Origin: Branchiostoma floridae
Lineage: Eukaryota > Chordata > Leptocardii > Amphioxiformes > Branchiostomatidae
DNA: 64,000 bases
Direction: 5' to 3'
NCBI RefSeq assembly: GCF_000003815.2
Contig: NC_049979.1
Location: forward strand, 21,125,308 to 21,189,307
Part shown: positions 1 to 12,100 of the stretch, in pieces
Layout: each line of letters starts with the position of its first letter
Numbering within the stretch: position 1 is the stretch's first letter
Notes under the pieces: generated by a model
What the model was told of the DNA's origin: nothing
The model's database searches: none
What the model saw: the letters and a program-made list of their open reading frames with translations, nothing else
Translations under genes and position numbers: made by a program

Positions 1-170
1 AAAACCATGCTTGACTCTGGACCCCCCTCTGAATGGTAAAGTCAATGGTTCCAACCTATATGGAGACACGGTAACCTTCACCTGCAATGTTGGGTTTGAC
101 TTGGTGGGCGACCAGACAAGGATCTGTCAGAGTGACCAGCAGTGGAGTGGATCACAGCCATATTGTCAAA
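1..170 (+). CDS. Gene A exon A1, CCP module (type 1), truncated by window edge by one base
   Basis: Four CCP cysteines and the late Trp (QQWSG) are present; donor GTAAGT at 171. Comparison with its copy at 55018-55188 shows that only the first exon base is missing. The hand-counted difference from the copy is 3 residues in 56. The intron 171-634 aligns with 55189-55663 and holds two TCCTTGGTGCTGA motifs (453, 541). Confidence 0.93.
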
Positions 171-3100
171 GTAAGTTGATTTCACTTGAAAGTGCAGAGA
201 AGAATCCCAGTAATCAATGCCTCTGGCCTTGGAGGTGATTGGTTGTCCACAGCTCTGTGGAATGTTTCTCATGTGTTGATTGGTCTGTTCTGATCATTTA
301 CCACCATTTGTGTACTTGGTGCCGATTGGATGGTAGTAATTCAGAGCAGGGGTTCCCATTGTATCTATTTGTGCAAGGTGACAGTTAGTCAAGCAGATGG
401 ATAAGATTTGGAAATATATTTGCTTCCTACATTATAACAAGTGCTGTCTCTTTCCTTGGTGCTGATTTGCTGGTAGCCGCTCAGTGTTAGCCTTCTGAGA
501 TGCTGATTGGCTCTCTTCATGGCAGTAAGTGGTATCCCTCTCCTTGGTGCTGAAAGGTTGGTAAGGTTGCACCTCAGTGCAGGGCATCCCAGAGGGCGAT
601 TAGCTTTGACCACTTACCTTCTGTGTCCTTGCAGAACAAGACTGCGGCCAGCTGCCAGCCCCAAGCCATGGCACGGTGTCAGGCGCGACTCACTATGGCA
701 ACCAGGTGACCTTCACATGTGATCCTGGGTACGAGATCTTTGGAAGTGTGACATTGACCTGTCAGGAGAATCAGCAGTGGAGCGGAGCTCCACCCACATG
801 TACATGTAAGCACCTCTCTTCTTTAAGATATTGTCCACTGTATGTCTATAGCTCTGCAATGTAACAAAAATGTAACTTTTGTTATTGTTATTGGGTGGGC
901 CGACTACTGTCTCTTGGCAGCCAGGGGCTGAATTGCGAGGAGCTTACAATAGGCGGGGATAAATCACAAGGGTCTGGAGCGAGCTGCCATTTTGCGCCAC
1001 TCATGTGACCTCAATACGACAGTAATTGCCCCAGGTGCGGCCAAGGGACTGTAGGTTTTGAACCACTCACACTGCACCATCGCACATGTGGTGGGTTCTT
1101 AAACGTGCCTGGGGTATGGCTCGCCCCAGACATGGGACCTCCATTTTACGTCCTATCTGAGGGACTGCCCTAGCCAAAGCTAAGTACTCATTTTCACCTG
1201 AGCAAAGTGAGGAAAGCCGTGTAAAGTGCCTTTCCCAAGGGCACAAGATCGGTGACACACAGACGGATTCGAACTCGAAACCTCTTGTTACCGAGGCAGA
1301 CACGCTGCCGCTGCGCCACGCGATCCAACTCTTCAACACAACTTTATTCAGGTTGCGACAAGTACAATACATTGTGAACACTAGGCAGCAGGCTGATATT
1401 GTGACCGCAAACATTTTCATATACACTATTTTAAGTAGATAAAATAGTTAGTACATTAAAAACAGGTAAAGCTATATATAATGATAAATGCAATGTACAA
1501 ACGTAACAACATGGTAATGTTGAAATAGTCAGGCCCTTGTAACTGAAACACTTGCTCTATACCTCCCCAGTGTTTCACAAGTTGCTAGACGAGAGGATTA
1601 TTTGTATTCCGGGTTTGGCTGATGTTATGTAATCCGTCTCTTTTGAAAACAGTGATAACATGCCCACCCCTTAGTCCGGTGAGCAACGGTCAGATGAATG
1701 GCGGCACCTCATTCGGAGACCAGGTGACGTTTGCATGCAATGTCGGGTACAGTCTCAGTGGGAGCCCCTCACGTACCTGCCTGGCAGATGGAACGTGGTC
1801 CGGAGTCCAACCAGTCTGTAACCGTAAGTGGAGTTACAATGGCTACAAGTATGTTTTCTACTTGTAAAGCAGAGGAAAAGCACAAGTAAGGTGCTCATGA
1901 CAAACAATGCAACATTTTCAGACTATATAGACCAAAAACACTGTCATTTAATCAAGTCAGTGTACTTCTCCAGTTTTTTTCAACTTTTCACCAGCAAAAG
2001 TCATTGTTGTAGGTCCTTATTTTTGCCTGTCGTTGATAAAAATAAGAAATTGATTGTCTGGCAATGATGTCACATTGAACACAGCAGGAAATTTACAAAA
2101 AGTTGCACAAAGTCATGTTATTTGTAAAAACATATTTTGAGAACCAGCCAACACTTAAACATTGCAATTAATAATATCACAGTTACAAGAGACAACATGT
2201 ATTACCATTCGGACGGGGCAAAGACTCTCTATCACATCAAACTCCCTTTCACAGCAAACTCCCATTCTTGGCAAACCTCCTTTCCCGGCACAAGAGAACA
2301 TAGCCAACGTTGAAAATTGTGGACCCCCCCCCCCAAAAAAAAAAACAACAAACAAACAAACCCAGCCCCGTTCCAAAGACTGCAAGGGAGTCTAATGTAT
2401 TGCAATATTTGCTTGTACAGCTTTTCAGAGGTACATAAAATTTCTTTTCCTTGCTGCAGTCAACCTCCATTCTGTAAACATGGTGTATTGTTAATCCTTT
2501 GCTATTTTCAGACATGAAGTGCTCTGACCTGGTAGCACCACAACACGGGTCTATGAGTGGAGGAACATATGTTGGCGACACTGTGACGTTCTCCTGTGAT
2601 ACTGGGTTTGAACTTGTCGGGACATCTGTCCAGACATGTGAAGTAACTCAAACTTGGAGCAATGCAACACCGACATGCACAAGTAAGCATAATTGTATAC
2701 ATGGTAACATGACTCAGTGCTTGAAATACGTTTTTTTCAGCCAGGTTGCCCAGGTGTCAACCTTAGTCAAAAGCCATGTTTCACCATCAACATTTCAGGT
2801 TGTCCCACTTCCTTTCTTCAAATCACCTACTTATCCATTATCTTTTCTTCCAGTTACATGTAACTTCTACCTGAAATGAAGTTGCACCAAGCAAAATGTG
2901 GTTCATTTGCAAGTGTGCAAGTGGGTATTTCAAGCACTGTGAGTGATACATAATGTTAGGTTGGCATACTGTTAATACCTGATTTTTAACCATCTTGTTA
3001 CCAAGCATTGCTTAGCTAATGCAAATTCAGGTGAAAAGATTGACCTAAAAACAAAAATGCAAATCAGCAGGCTGGTGCAGTTTCTAAGTTTGCTAAACAA

Positions 3101-6100
3101 ATATTTGAAAAAAAAAAATAGCAAATGCTACAAAATGATATAAAGGGACCTTTTTCTTTATTTTGTTATTTCTTTTTTTTTTACATTTTACCTCAAGATT
3201 CATTATTGTAGTACAGCATTGATTACTGACAGTGACCCTCTGTTCTTGATTTTTTTTCTTCATCAGGAGTGGCATGCCAAAACCTGGACCCTCCAACCAA
3301 TGGTATGATAAACGTAATCAGTAACCTGTATGGAGGCGGAGTGACATTCGACTGCAATGTCGGTTACCAGCTTGTAGGCAGTTCAATATTGACCTGTCAG
3401 AGCGACCAACAGTGGAGTGGGTCACCACCTAGCTGTCAAAGTAAGAAAGACTCCTTAATATATATATTATTTAGAAATAGTCTCTTGCTACCAATATGTA
3501 AATACTAGAATGTAATTTGCAAGCAACAAATGACAATTTTTTCCATTTGTTGAAGTTCTCAAAGACCCGGTGTATTATAATAGTCTAAGATGATCATTTT
3601 TTTTCTCAATGATTCAATGGTTTCTCACAACAACATTTCATAAGGAGTTTGAGATTGTTGTGTAATATCTCTCAAATGAAGTACAATACAGGTATTTATG
3701 TCAAAACGCCTGCGGGTCGGAATGCCCTCCGGCTTTCGGCCGTCGGGCGATCCAACCCGCGGTCGGCCTGGTACCTCGGGTGATACGAAATACACCGTGT
3801 TGTATTCTATATGTACAGACTGACTTGTACTACTGGCTTTATCATCCAGAAATACAGTGCCCACCACTGACATCACCAGCAGCTGGTTGGCAGCTTCGCA
3901 CCCAGCACTCCTATGGGGACAACGTGACATTCGAATGTGATACTGGGTACACCATGGTAGGCAGTGCCACGCTGACGTGCCAGGCTGACGGACAGTGGAG
4001 CGCATCGGAGCCTTCATGTCAAAGTATGCGACACCTGTTATCTTTCATGGCAGTTGATGTTATGTCATTGTAAATCTAAAATATACACATGAAATGCCTA
4101 GTCTTTTTGAAAATGTCATTATAGAAACAGTTGATTAGATTGTCTGGTATCCAATAGATTACATAGCCATGTTATTTATTGGCATTGTCTTGACTGTACA
4201 TGATGTATTGTTAGATAGTGTGTCTGTGGGAGATGATGTATTGTACACTTTAACCTACAAACGTGTATTGAAAACATCTGTTTTAATTTCTTAATCCTTA
4301 AACTGCAGTGATTTGTTCAAGATGCTAGCAACTGTGTTGTATCATTTTCTCACTAATTATTGAATCAATATCTTTAATTCTGTATCTTTGTTGTTATCAA
4401 CAATTCAGCAACAAAGACTGTTTTCTGAATTAGTTACAGATCTCATGCAAAACATTTCTTGTTTATAAACACAGTGATGTCATTGGTTATGAGACTAGAG
4501 TAACGTGTCTCTTTTATGTACTATGTACTTTTCTGTCATAAGGGATCCAGTGCCCTCCACTCAGTCCTATATCAGATGGTCAAATGAGTGCAAGCGGCAG
4601 CTTCTTCATGGACCGGGTGACCTTTGTGTGCAACTCTGGCTTTGATCTCTTTGGGAGCAACGAACGACTGTGTCAAGCAGACGGCACATGGTCGGGCATC
4701 CAGCCTGTTTGTAACCGTGAGTGACATTCACCTAATTCTTTTCTTCTGATGGTAATTTAATAACATAGAATACAACTATTCCTTTTCGTGAGGTATCAGC
4801 TGGACTGTAGGTTGGAGTGTCTGACAGCCAAAACTTTGTATCTATGTCATCCTTTGTTGTTAAATTTTTATGTGACCCAAGAAAACAGACCTTTCAATGC
4901 AAAATGCAACATGAGTTGAGAAAGTCTGGTTTCCTCAAACAAATCATTAAATCCAGTTTTCGACAGCGGTTTTGACCTGTTCTGTTCCCACAGGCACCAA
5001 GTGCCCTGATCTGGCTGCACCTGCTCATGGCTATGTAACATCGGGAACGTTCTATGGCGACACAGCGACGTACAGCTGCCAAATTGGGTATGAAATCGAT
5101 GGCGTTGCAGTCAGGACATGCCAGGCTGATAAAACTTGGCGTGGGATGGAGCCGACCTGCACCAGTAAGCAACTCAGTTTTTTGTTTGTTGTTGATAAAG
5201 ATTAGTGTTGATGACTTTTGCTGAGACTTAAGCATTTTACAATTCTGTGCATTATCTAAGACAGTGTTATCATGGCATTTTGTTAATATTACAACAATTT
5301 AACTCAAGATCTGAGTCCAGTGAATAATTTAGAACAAATAATTACCTAAAGCACTCTGCATGATTAATATATTCCTGAATTCTAAAACTCATTGTGTCTT
5401 CTCCTGTCACCATTGCACAGTGAAACAGACCACCCTCTTTATTTCAGGAAAGGAATGCCTGCTTTTGGATCCTCCAACAAATGGTGGAATATATGGGAAT
5501 AGCAATCTGTATGGAGACACAGTAATCTTCTTCTGCCTTGCTGGGTTTGAGTTGGTCGGCAGCCCGATACTGACCTGTCAGAGTAACCAACAGTGGAATG
5601 GGACAAAACCATACTGTCAAAGTATGGAGACTTGTTTTTCATGGAACGCAATTTAAGCATTTGCAAAAGGCTGAGAGTAGACTCTAGTTTGTGCATTATA
5701 GTTTGGTAGTCATTGATACAAGGATAGAAAGTAAAATGATTTTCTTCAAATGGACACTCACCTCACTTGCGTACTTAAGGGTGAGCTGTTAATTGCACTT
5801 TTAATCACACGCACATGTAATAAGTCTTGTGTTCTACAAAGCATCACCTGTTCTTCTTGTTGAAGTTAGTTGGGCTGCTTTTAATGGATTGAGATACATT
5901 TCTACATACTGCAGTGATTTTTTTCTCCTGACACTCTTGTAAATCTTGAAATAGAATAGACACCTTGTTCTTCTATGTTCCCTGTTTGCCACACTGTACA
6001 TGTAGTACAGTACCATATTATTTTTCACAGCTATTGAAGCCTTTTGCCATGAATTTGCATTTGTATGTATCTTACTTACTTTTAAACTATCATTATGCAA

Positions 6101-9100
6101 TTTTCACCACGACTCCAAGATGAGAGAAAGTCACTTCTTATATAACTATTCAATGCAGAAAAAGAATGCCCACCGCTACAAGCACCAACCAATGGTGGCA
6201 CTTCTGGATCTTTTACCATTGGGAGCCAGTTGACTTTCACATGTGATCCCGGGTATGTGCTCAATGGCACTGCATCACTGTCCTGCTGGGCACACCAGGT
6301 GTGGAGTGGAACCCCACCAACTTGTGACCGTGAGTATTCACTTTCAAATCTATCTTGAGCTTGACTCTAGAGGCCTGTGGTACAGTAATGCAGATACTCA
6401 GGTTCTTCATGATTCGAATGAACAATATTCAACAATCGATGAGCAACCTTGTTGTGGCTCATTGTTCATTCGAAGTGTTTGACATTTTATATAATTACAA
6501 GACTTAGTGTCAAGCTTCCATATATCTTGCATAGAGTCCGATGTATTTTCATGTGTAAATGGAAGACAAATGAGGCAATAAGCTTAGGACAAATCTTATT
6601 GATTATGTGTGACATATCACTTCCAATGGCTGTGTCTCCAGACTATAATAGCTCATGGTTGAATGATAAAGTCAAAGCTTAGTATGGGGTATAATCAACA
6701 AGAAATATGCTATTCAACCAGCTTACTTGTAGTTGATGCGGCATTGTGCCACAATCAAAGATTTTGAGATGGTCTCTAAGTTATCTTGTATGATTCAGGC
6801 ATGCAAAGTAGTTGCAAATTCATTTGATTCACTTTCAATCTTTTTCAAGACTGACCGTCATGATCAGGAGCATTTTGTTTACAAGATTTATGTTATTGCT
6901 GTTTCTGCAATCAGGGATAAGCTGTCCAGCTCTGAGCCCACCAACCAATGGCCAGATGAATGGCAACAGTAACTTCTATGGAGACCAAGTGATATTTGCA
7001 TGTGACCTTGGCTTTGAGCTGAATGGGAGCCTCTCACTCATCTGTCAATCAGATGGAACCTGGTCAGGAGTCCAGCCAGTTTGCAACGGTATGTTAATGT
7101 CTGTCTAAGAATAACATTTGTCTTTAAACTTAACATGGATTGAACACATGGATTATAGGGTTAAAAAGTAAGACTCAATGTGCATTTTGCTTTCTTTTGA
7201 TATCACAGTCCAGGGGCTGATTCACCAACTGATGATGAATTTCTGGCAACAATGCCAAGCTGCAAAGTCAACATTGAAACTCTTCCTAGCAGTAAAATAT
7301 GATGGAGATGCTATAGATGGCCTTATATCGATGGCACATTTTGGGAATGTACATCATCGATTTTGATTTTGCTCCTAGCGTTGAAGTGTCAAACACTGAC
7401 TGCACCTGCCCATGGGACCGTGGCTGGTGGGTCGTCATTTGGTGACACTGCCACGTACTCCTGTGATGCTGGGTACGAGGTGGTGGGAACTTCCACCAGG
7501 TTGTGCCAACCTAGCAGGACATGGAGCGGAAATGAACCAACTTGTGAAAGTAAGGGATATATCTCAAGTAATTTAGTCAAAGTATATATGTCATAGACTA
7601 GGTATAGGTGCATCCTTTCAATGATTTTAAGAATTGAACTGTCATCATGAAACAGTGTGCAATTAAGAAATACCATGAAGTCTTCCATATCCATGTTCAG
7701 AAGCAGTGCTGAGTTGCAATTCATTGCTACATCTTTAGGACATTGATAATGGCACACGTTCTTTTGGAATATGGGATACATGGAGTACACAAGACCAGAC
7801 TGAATGTAGACTGTAGTACTGTAGCAGCTTTTTGATAGTTATCAACTTCTTGAACCTTTGGCAAACTTAACGAATGTAGGAAGAGTTGATTAAGTTACAC
7901 TTAGTCTTCACTTGTAAAAGTTTAAGTTTGTATATTAACTGATATCATCACAGAACTATCATGTGCAAGTCTGGACGCTCCTCTCAATGGTGGGATCAGT
8001 GGGTTCAACCAGTATGGAGATACGGTGACGTTTGACTGCAGCATCGGATTTGAGCTGGTGGGCGACCAGACAAGGACCTGTCAGAGTGACCAGCAGTGGA
8101 ATGGAACACAACCATACTGTCAAAGTAGGCCAAAACGAATCCTAAGATGATAGTGAAATAACAATCATTTAAGCCAATGTGTGTTTTGGTAAGTTTTCCA
8201 TAAGAAAAGCACAACTTTACAATCATACATGTCAATAAAATGTTATACTGCTGCGAATAAATTTCCCATAGAGAACTGACTGTACTGACGGCGTATTGCA
8301 AAGGAAGTAGAAATAATACAGTAATAGACTGAGTATAAAACATCTACTTACTCATTAGGACTGAAGTGCCCACAGCTGGGTATGATCACAAATGGTGGCT
8401 TCAGTGGTGGCATCTTTTATGGTGATTATGCCTCTTTCATGTGCAACGCTGGGTATGAACTTCAGGGTAATACCAGTGCAGTCTGCATGGACAACGGACA
8501 ATGGAGCAATCCAGCACCTTCATGCATAGGTAGGCAGCAAAACGCCTCACCAATATACATATAGTGTAGTATTGACATGAACTCGCATAATTATGCCAGG
8601 TAACCCTTACACAACTACCTTAAAAAAACAGTATTAAATCCAGCTTCAATAAATCCCTGAGATATGCACATCAGATACTAGTCATTTCAATGCCATGGCT
8701 TCAAATCCCACTGCTGCCACCATGTTGTTCTCTGATGTCCAGAAATCCCTGACAAGACCTTGATAACCCAGTTTTTAATGTGACAGTCATAGTGGGATCT
8801 CAAAAGGTGACATCATTGAGTCAAGATTAAGGTACTTATTAATAAGGATTCTGTATGAATTCATTGATAAATTTTTTTACCGAGGGAATAAGTGTCAAAT
8901 AACAAGACAACCAAAACAAATTTAATCCTTGTCATCTTATTTTTCAGACCATAGGCTATAATGTCATCGCACTTATAATGTTTTGTTAATTTTTCCTACC
9001 CTTCAGCAAAGGAATGTCCTCCCCTAACAGCCCCACAAGATGGTGCCATGACTGGGACCTTTTTTGTGGGTGACAGGGTGACCTTCTCCTGCAAGACTGG

Positions 9101-12100
9101 GTTCAACTTGGTGGGCAGCACTGTCATAGTGTGCAAGGACACTCTTACATGGAGTGATACTATCCCAAAATGTGAAAGTAAGTTTTGATAAGTTCGTGTT
9201 ATCACAGAAGAGTTAGACTTAACAAGTTACTTTTAGATAGTCTTTTTGGCATAACTCTAAAATTGAAAGAATTAGAACTGAAAAAAAGAGTTCCTCTTTT
9301 TTCAATGTTATGAAGTAAGACAATTTAAAGTCCATTTTTCCCCATAAAATTTTATGCATTTCTACTATGTCAATCTAAAGGTTCTTCTTTTTTTCTTGAA
9401 ATAAAGGTGTTACTTGTCCCTCACTTCTTGCCCCGGTCTATGGGTTTGTAAGAGCCCCAGGGAATACTTATGGCGATACAGTGAACATTTCATGTGCACC
9501 TGGATATGAGATCATTGGTGACAGCGTCAGGACATGTGAAGCCAGCGGACTGTGGAGTGGCTACACACCTCTATGTCAAAGTGAGACAGTTACTATATGG
9601 AACATCTATGTTAAGAGACAGTTGTGTGACACCATTGCTGAAACAATTACTGATATGCAGGTATTTGAAGTGGTTTCGATTTTCCTTAAATCATGTATTT
9701 TTGTAAAAAGTATCTATTTGTTATCTTCCTGGTAACAGGTCATACGCTATGTAAGGCAAACTGTAGTCTAAGAATGATTTGTATTCTGATGAATACAAAT
9801 AAAAATACTTATGAATTTTACCTTAATTCTACTTCATCTAGTCCAATGTAATGTACTAGGCGAAGTTCAATCGTTATTGTTCAGAAGTGTCAAGAATAAG
9901 TTTAAGGTGTATCTCCTGATGTATCAGGAGCAGTGTTAAATCTGTAATTTTTGTCATTACTTTGTCTCCTCAATGGAAACATTATCTTTCTTCTCTACCA
10001 ACAGGGAAATGCTGTAGTGCACTGTCCATTCCATTTGGTGATTATGCGGGAACCATCTGCTACAACGACACCATTACCTTCAACTGTGATCCTGGTTATG
10101 AAATGTTTGGAGCCACAAAGGCAACGTGTGATGAGACTGGTCAATGGGACACCGCAGTTCCCCAATGTCAAAGTGAGTAAGCAGGCTGGTGTGTCAAAAT
10201 GTTGAGATTGTATCTTATGCAAGCCTATTATATATAGCATTTTCAAAAAGGTTTGGCGTCATGGAAAAGTGTTGAAATTGTGATGTTAACATGTCTACGA
10301 GATACAGACCGTCACTTATTCAGTTATCTTTTTCTAGACCCCAAAACTTTCCTAACTGAGACACACAATGTAGTCTGCATCGCCAATATATTTTTTGAAC
10401 ATCACTCTTGTTTTGACCTTTTGCCCAGAGTAGTGCTGTGACAGTTCTCTGGTGATTTCTCTGGACATTTCTAATTCAGACAATTTCCAGCATTTTCTTC
10501 TTTGCTACAACAAGAGTTCTTATTGCAGATACGTTTAGCACCAAGGGTAGGTCCAGGTCTAACATTTGAAGCTGTTTCAAATCCATCACTCTTGTTTTGA
10601 CCTTTTGCCCAGAGTTGTGCTGTGACAGTTCTCTGGTGATTTTTCTGGACATTTCTAATTCAGACAATTTCCAGCATTTTCTTCTATGCTACAACAATAA
10701 AGTTCTAATTGTAGATACTTTCAGCACCAAGGACAGGTCCAGGTCCGGGTCTTGTAATTGGCTGCCTTATACCTAGGTTACACATAGCCGACTTTGGCTC
10801 CCGAACACTAGCCGACTCTTAGCCGACCCAAGTTGGTAGTAGTTCGGGAGTAGTCTGACCAGTTTAGGCCACGCCTATTTTTTAGTGCCGAACATGTCCC
10901 GAACACCTCCCAACCAGTAAATGACTTACTCCCGACTGTGTCCCAAATGCTAACTAACCTATCACCAACCATCCCGACCTCTAGCCGCAGACTGCCGAAT
11001 CACTCTTGACTGATCCCCAACCGATTCCCGACCCTTTTTCGACTTGAAATAGACATAATCAGCGATTTTCAAAAGAGTGCTCATTTTCGTTTTTAATCAC
11101 GAATGTCCTTTGTTCTATTTATAAACATCACCAAGAGATCAAATTTAGATCACATATAGCTCCAGTGCGGCATTTATGGGTCTTTTTGCTTTTGGCTGGA
11201 TGTCGGTCGTGTGAAGTTCGGGAGTGATTCGTCTACGTTCTGGCAATAGTCTTTTTGCTTGGGAATGAGTTAGCAGAGATTTGTCTAAGGTCTTGGGGTG
11301 AATCATTGGTAAGTTGGAAACAATCTGGGAGTAAATCAGCAATGTTTATGGCGTGGTTAAGATTTAATGTGACTGCTGACTTACTCCCGAACACCAACCG
11401 AACACTAGCCGACCGTGCCGAACACCAGCCGACCACCAACCGACCCATTCCAGAGTTGCCGTTCAGAGCCGAATGTTTTGAACATTTCAAAACATTCGGA
11501 TGGAGCAGCCGAACACCAGCCGACTCAGCCGAACGCCAGCCGAACGCCAGCCGACTCAGCCAAACGCCAGCCGACTACAGCCGACTAGCTCCTGAATCAC
11601 TCCTAAACCATAGTCGGGAGAGAGTCGGGAGCCAAATTCGGCTATGTGTAACCTAGGCATTACATTTGAAACTGTTTCAAGTCCATCACTTTTGTTTTGA
11701 CCTTTTTTGCCCAGAGTTGTGCTGTGACAGTTCTCTGGTGATTCCCAATGGCCAGTTGACTACTCCACACGGCAACTGTTTCAATGCTGTGGGTCTAGTG
11801 GACTGCTCTATTGGCTACATGGTAAATGGAAATGACATCCTCTACTGCAATGCAAGTGGACAATGGGAAGGAAAGATGCCCCAATGTGAACGTAAGAACA
11901 CTATGTTTTTTTTACCACATTATCCGCCTTGCCACTTGTATAACATTATCATATTATCAACCCCAGTCTTCTTTGAAATGGGTTCATATTCAAAATTGTG
12001 TAATAGATAACTACTATAAATTTAGTGCTGTGATTCAATTGTTCTTAAATTTGTTCATTTTCTTATAGTCACAATCACCTGAAATTAATCCTCTACTTGT

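Noticed and set aside
1265-1326. Functional tRNA gene on the minus strand
   Set aside because: A and B boxes are present but the arms do not pair into a proper cloverleaf by eye, and the sequence continues into a SINE body.
1067-1426. Minus-strand open frame of 119 codons
   Set aside because: Runs through the tRNA-derived SINE; no protein-like conservation.
1-9580. Explanation of the A/B duplication as two uncollapsed haplotypes
   Set aside because: Divergence reaches about 16 residues in one 57-residue module, the blocks have different neighbours (linker/lectin exons versus 22 further CCPs), and copy-specific insertions are numerous. It cannot be excluded completely without flanking data.
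11255-11656. Plus-strand open frame of 133 codons rich in Ala, Pro and Arg
   Set aside because: Lies wholly inside an inverted-repeat element and translates its AGCCGA repeats.
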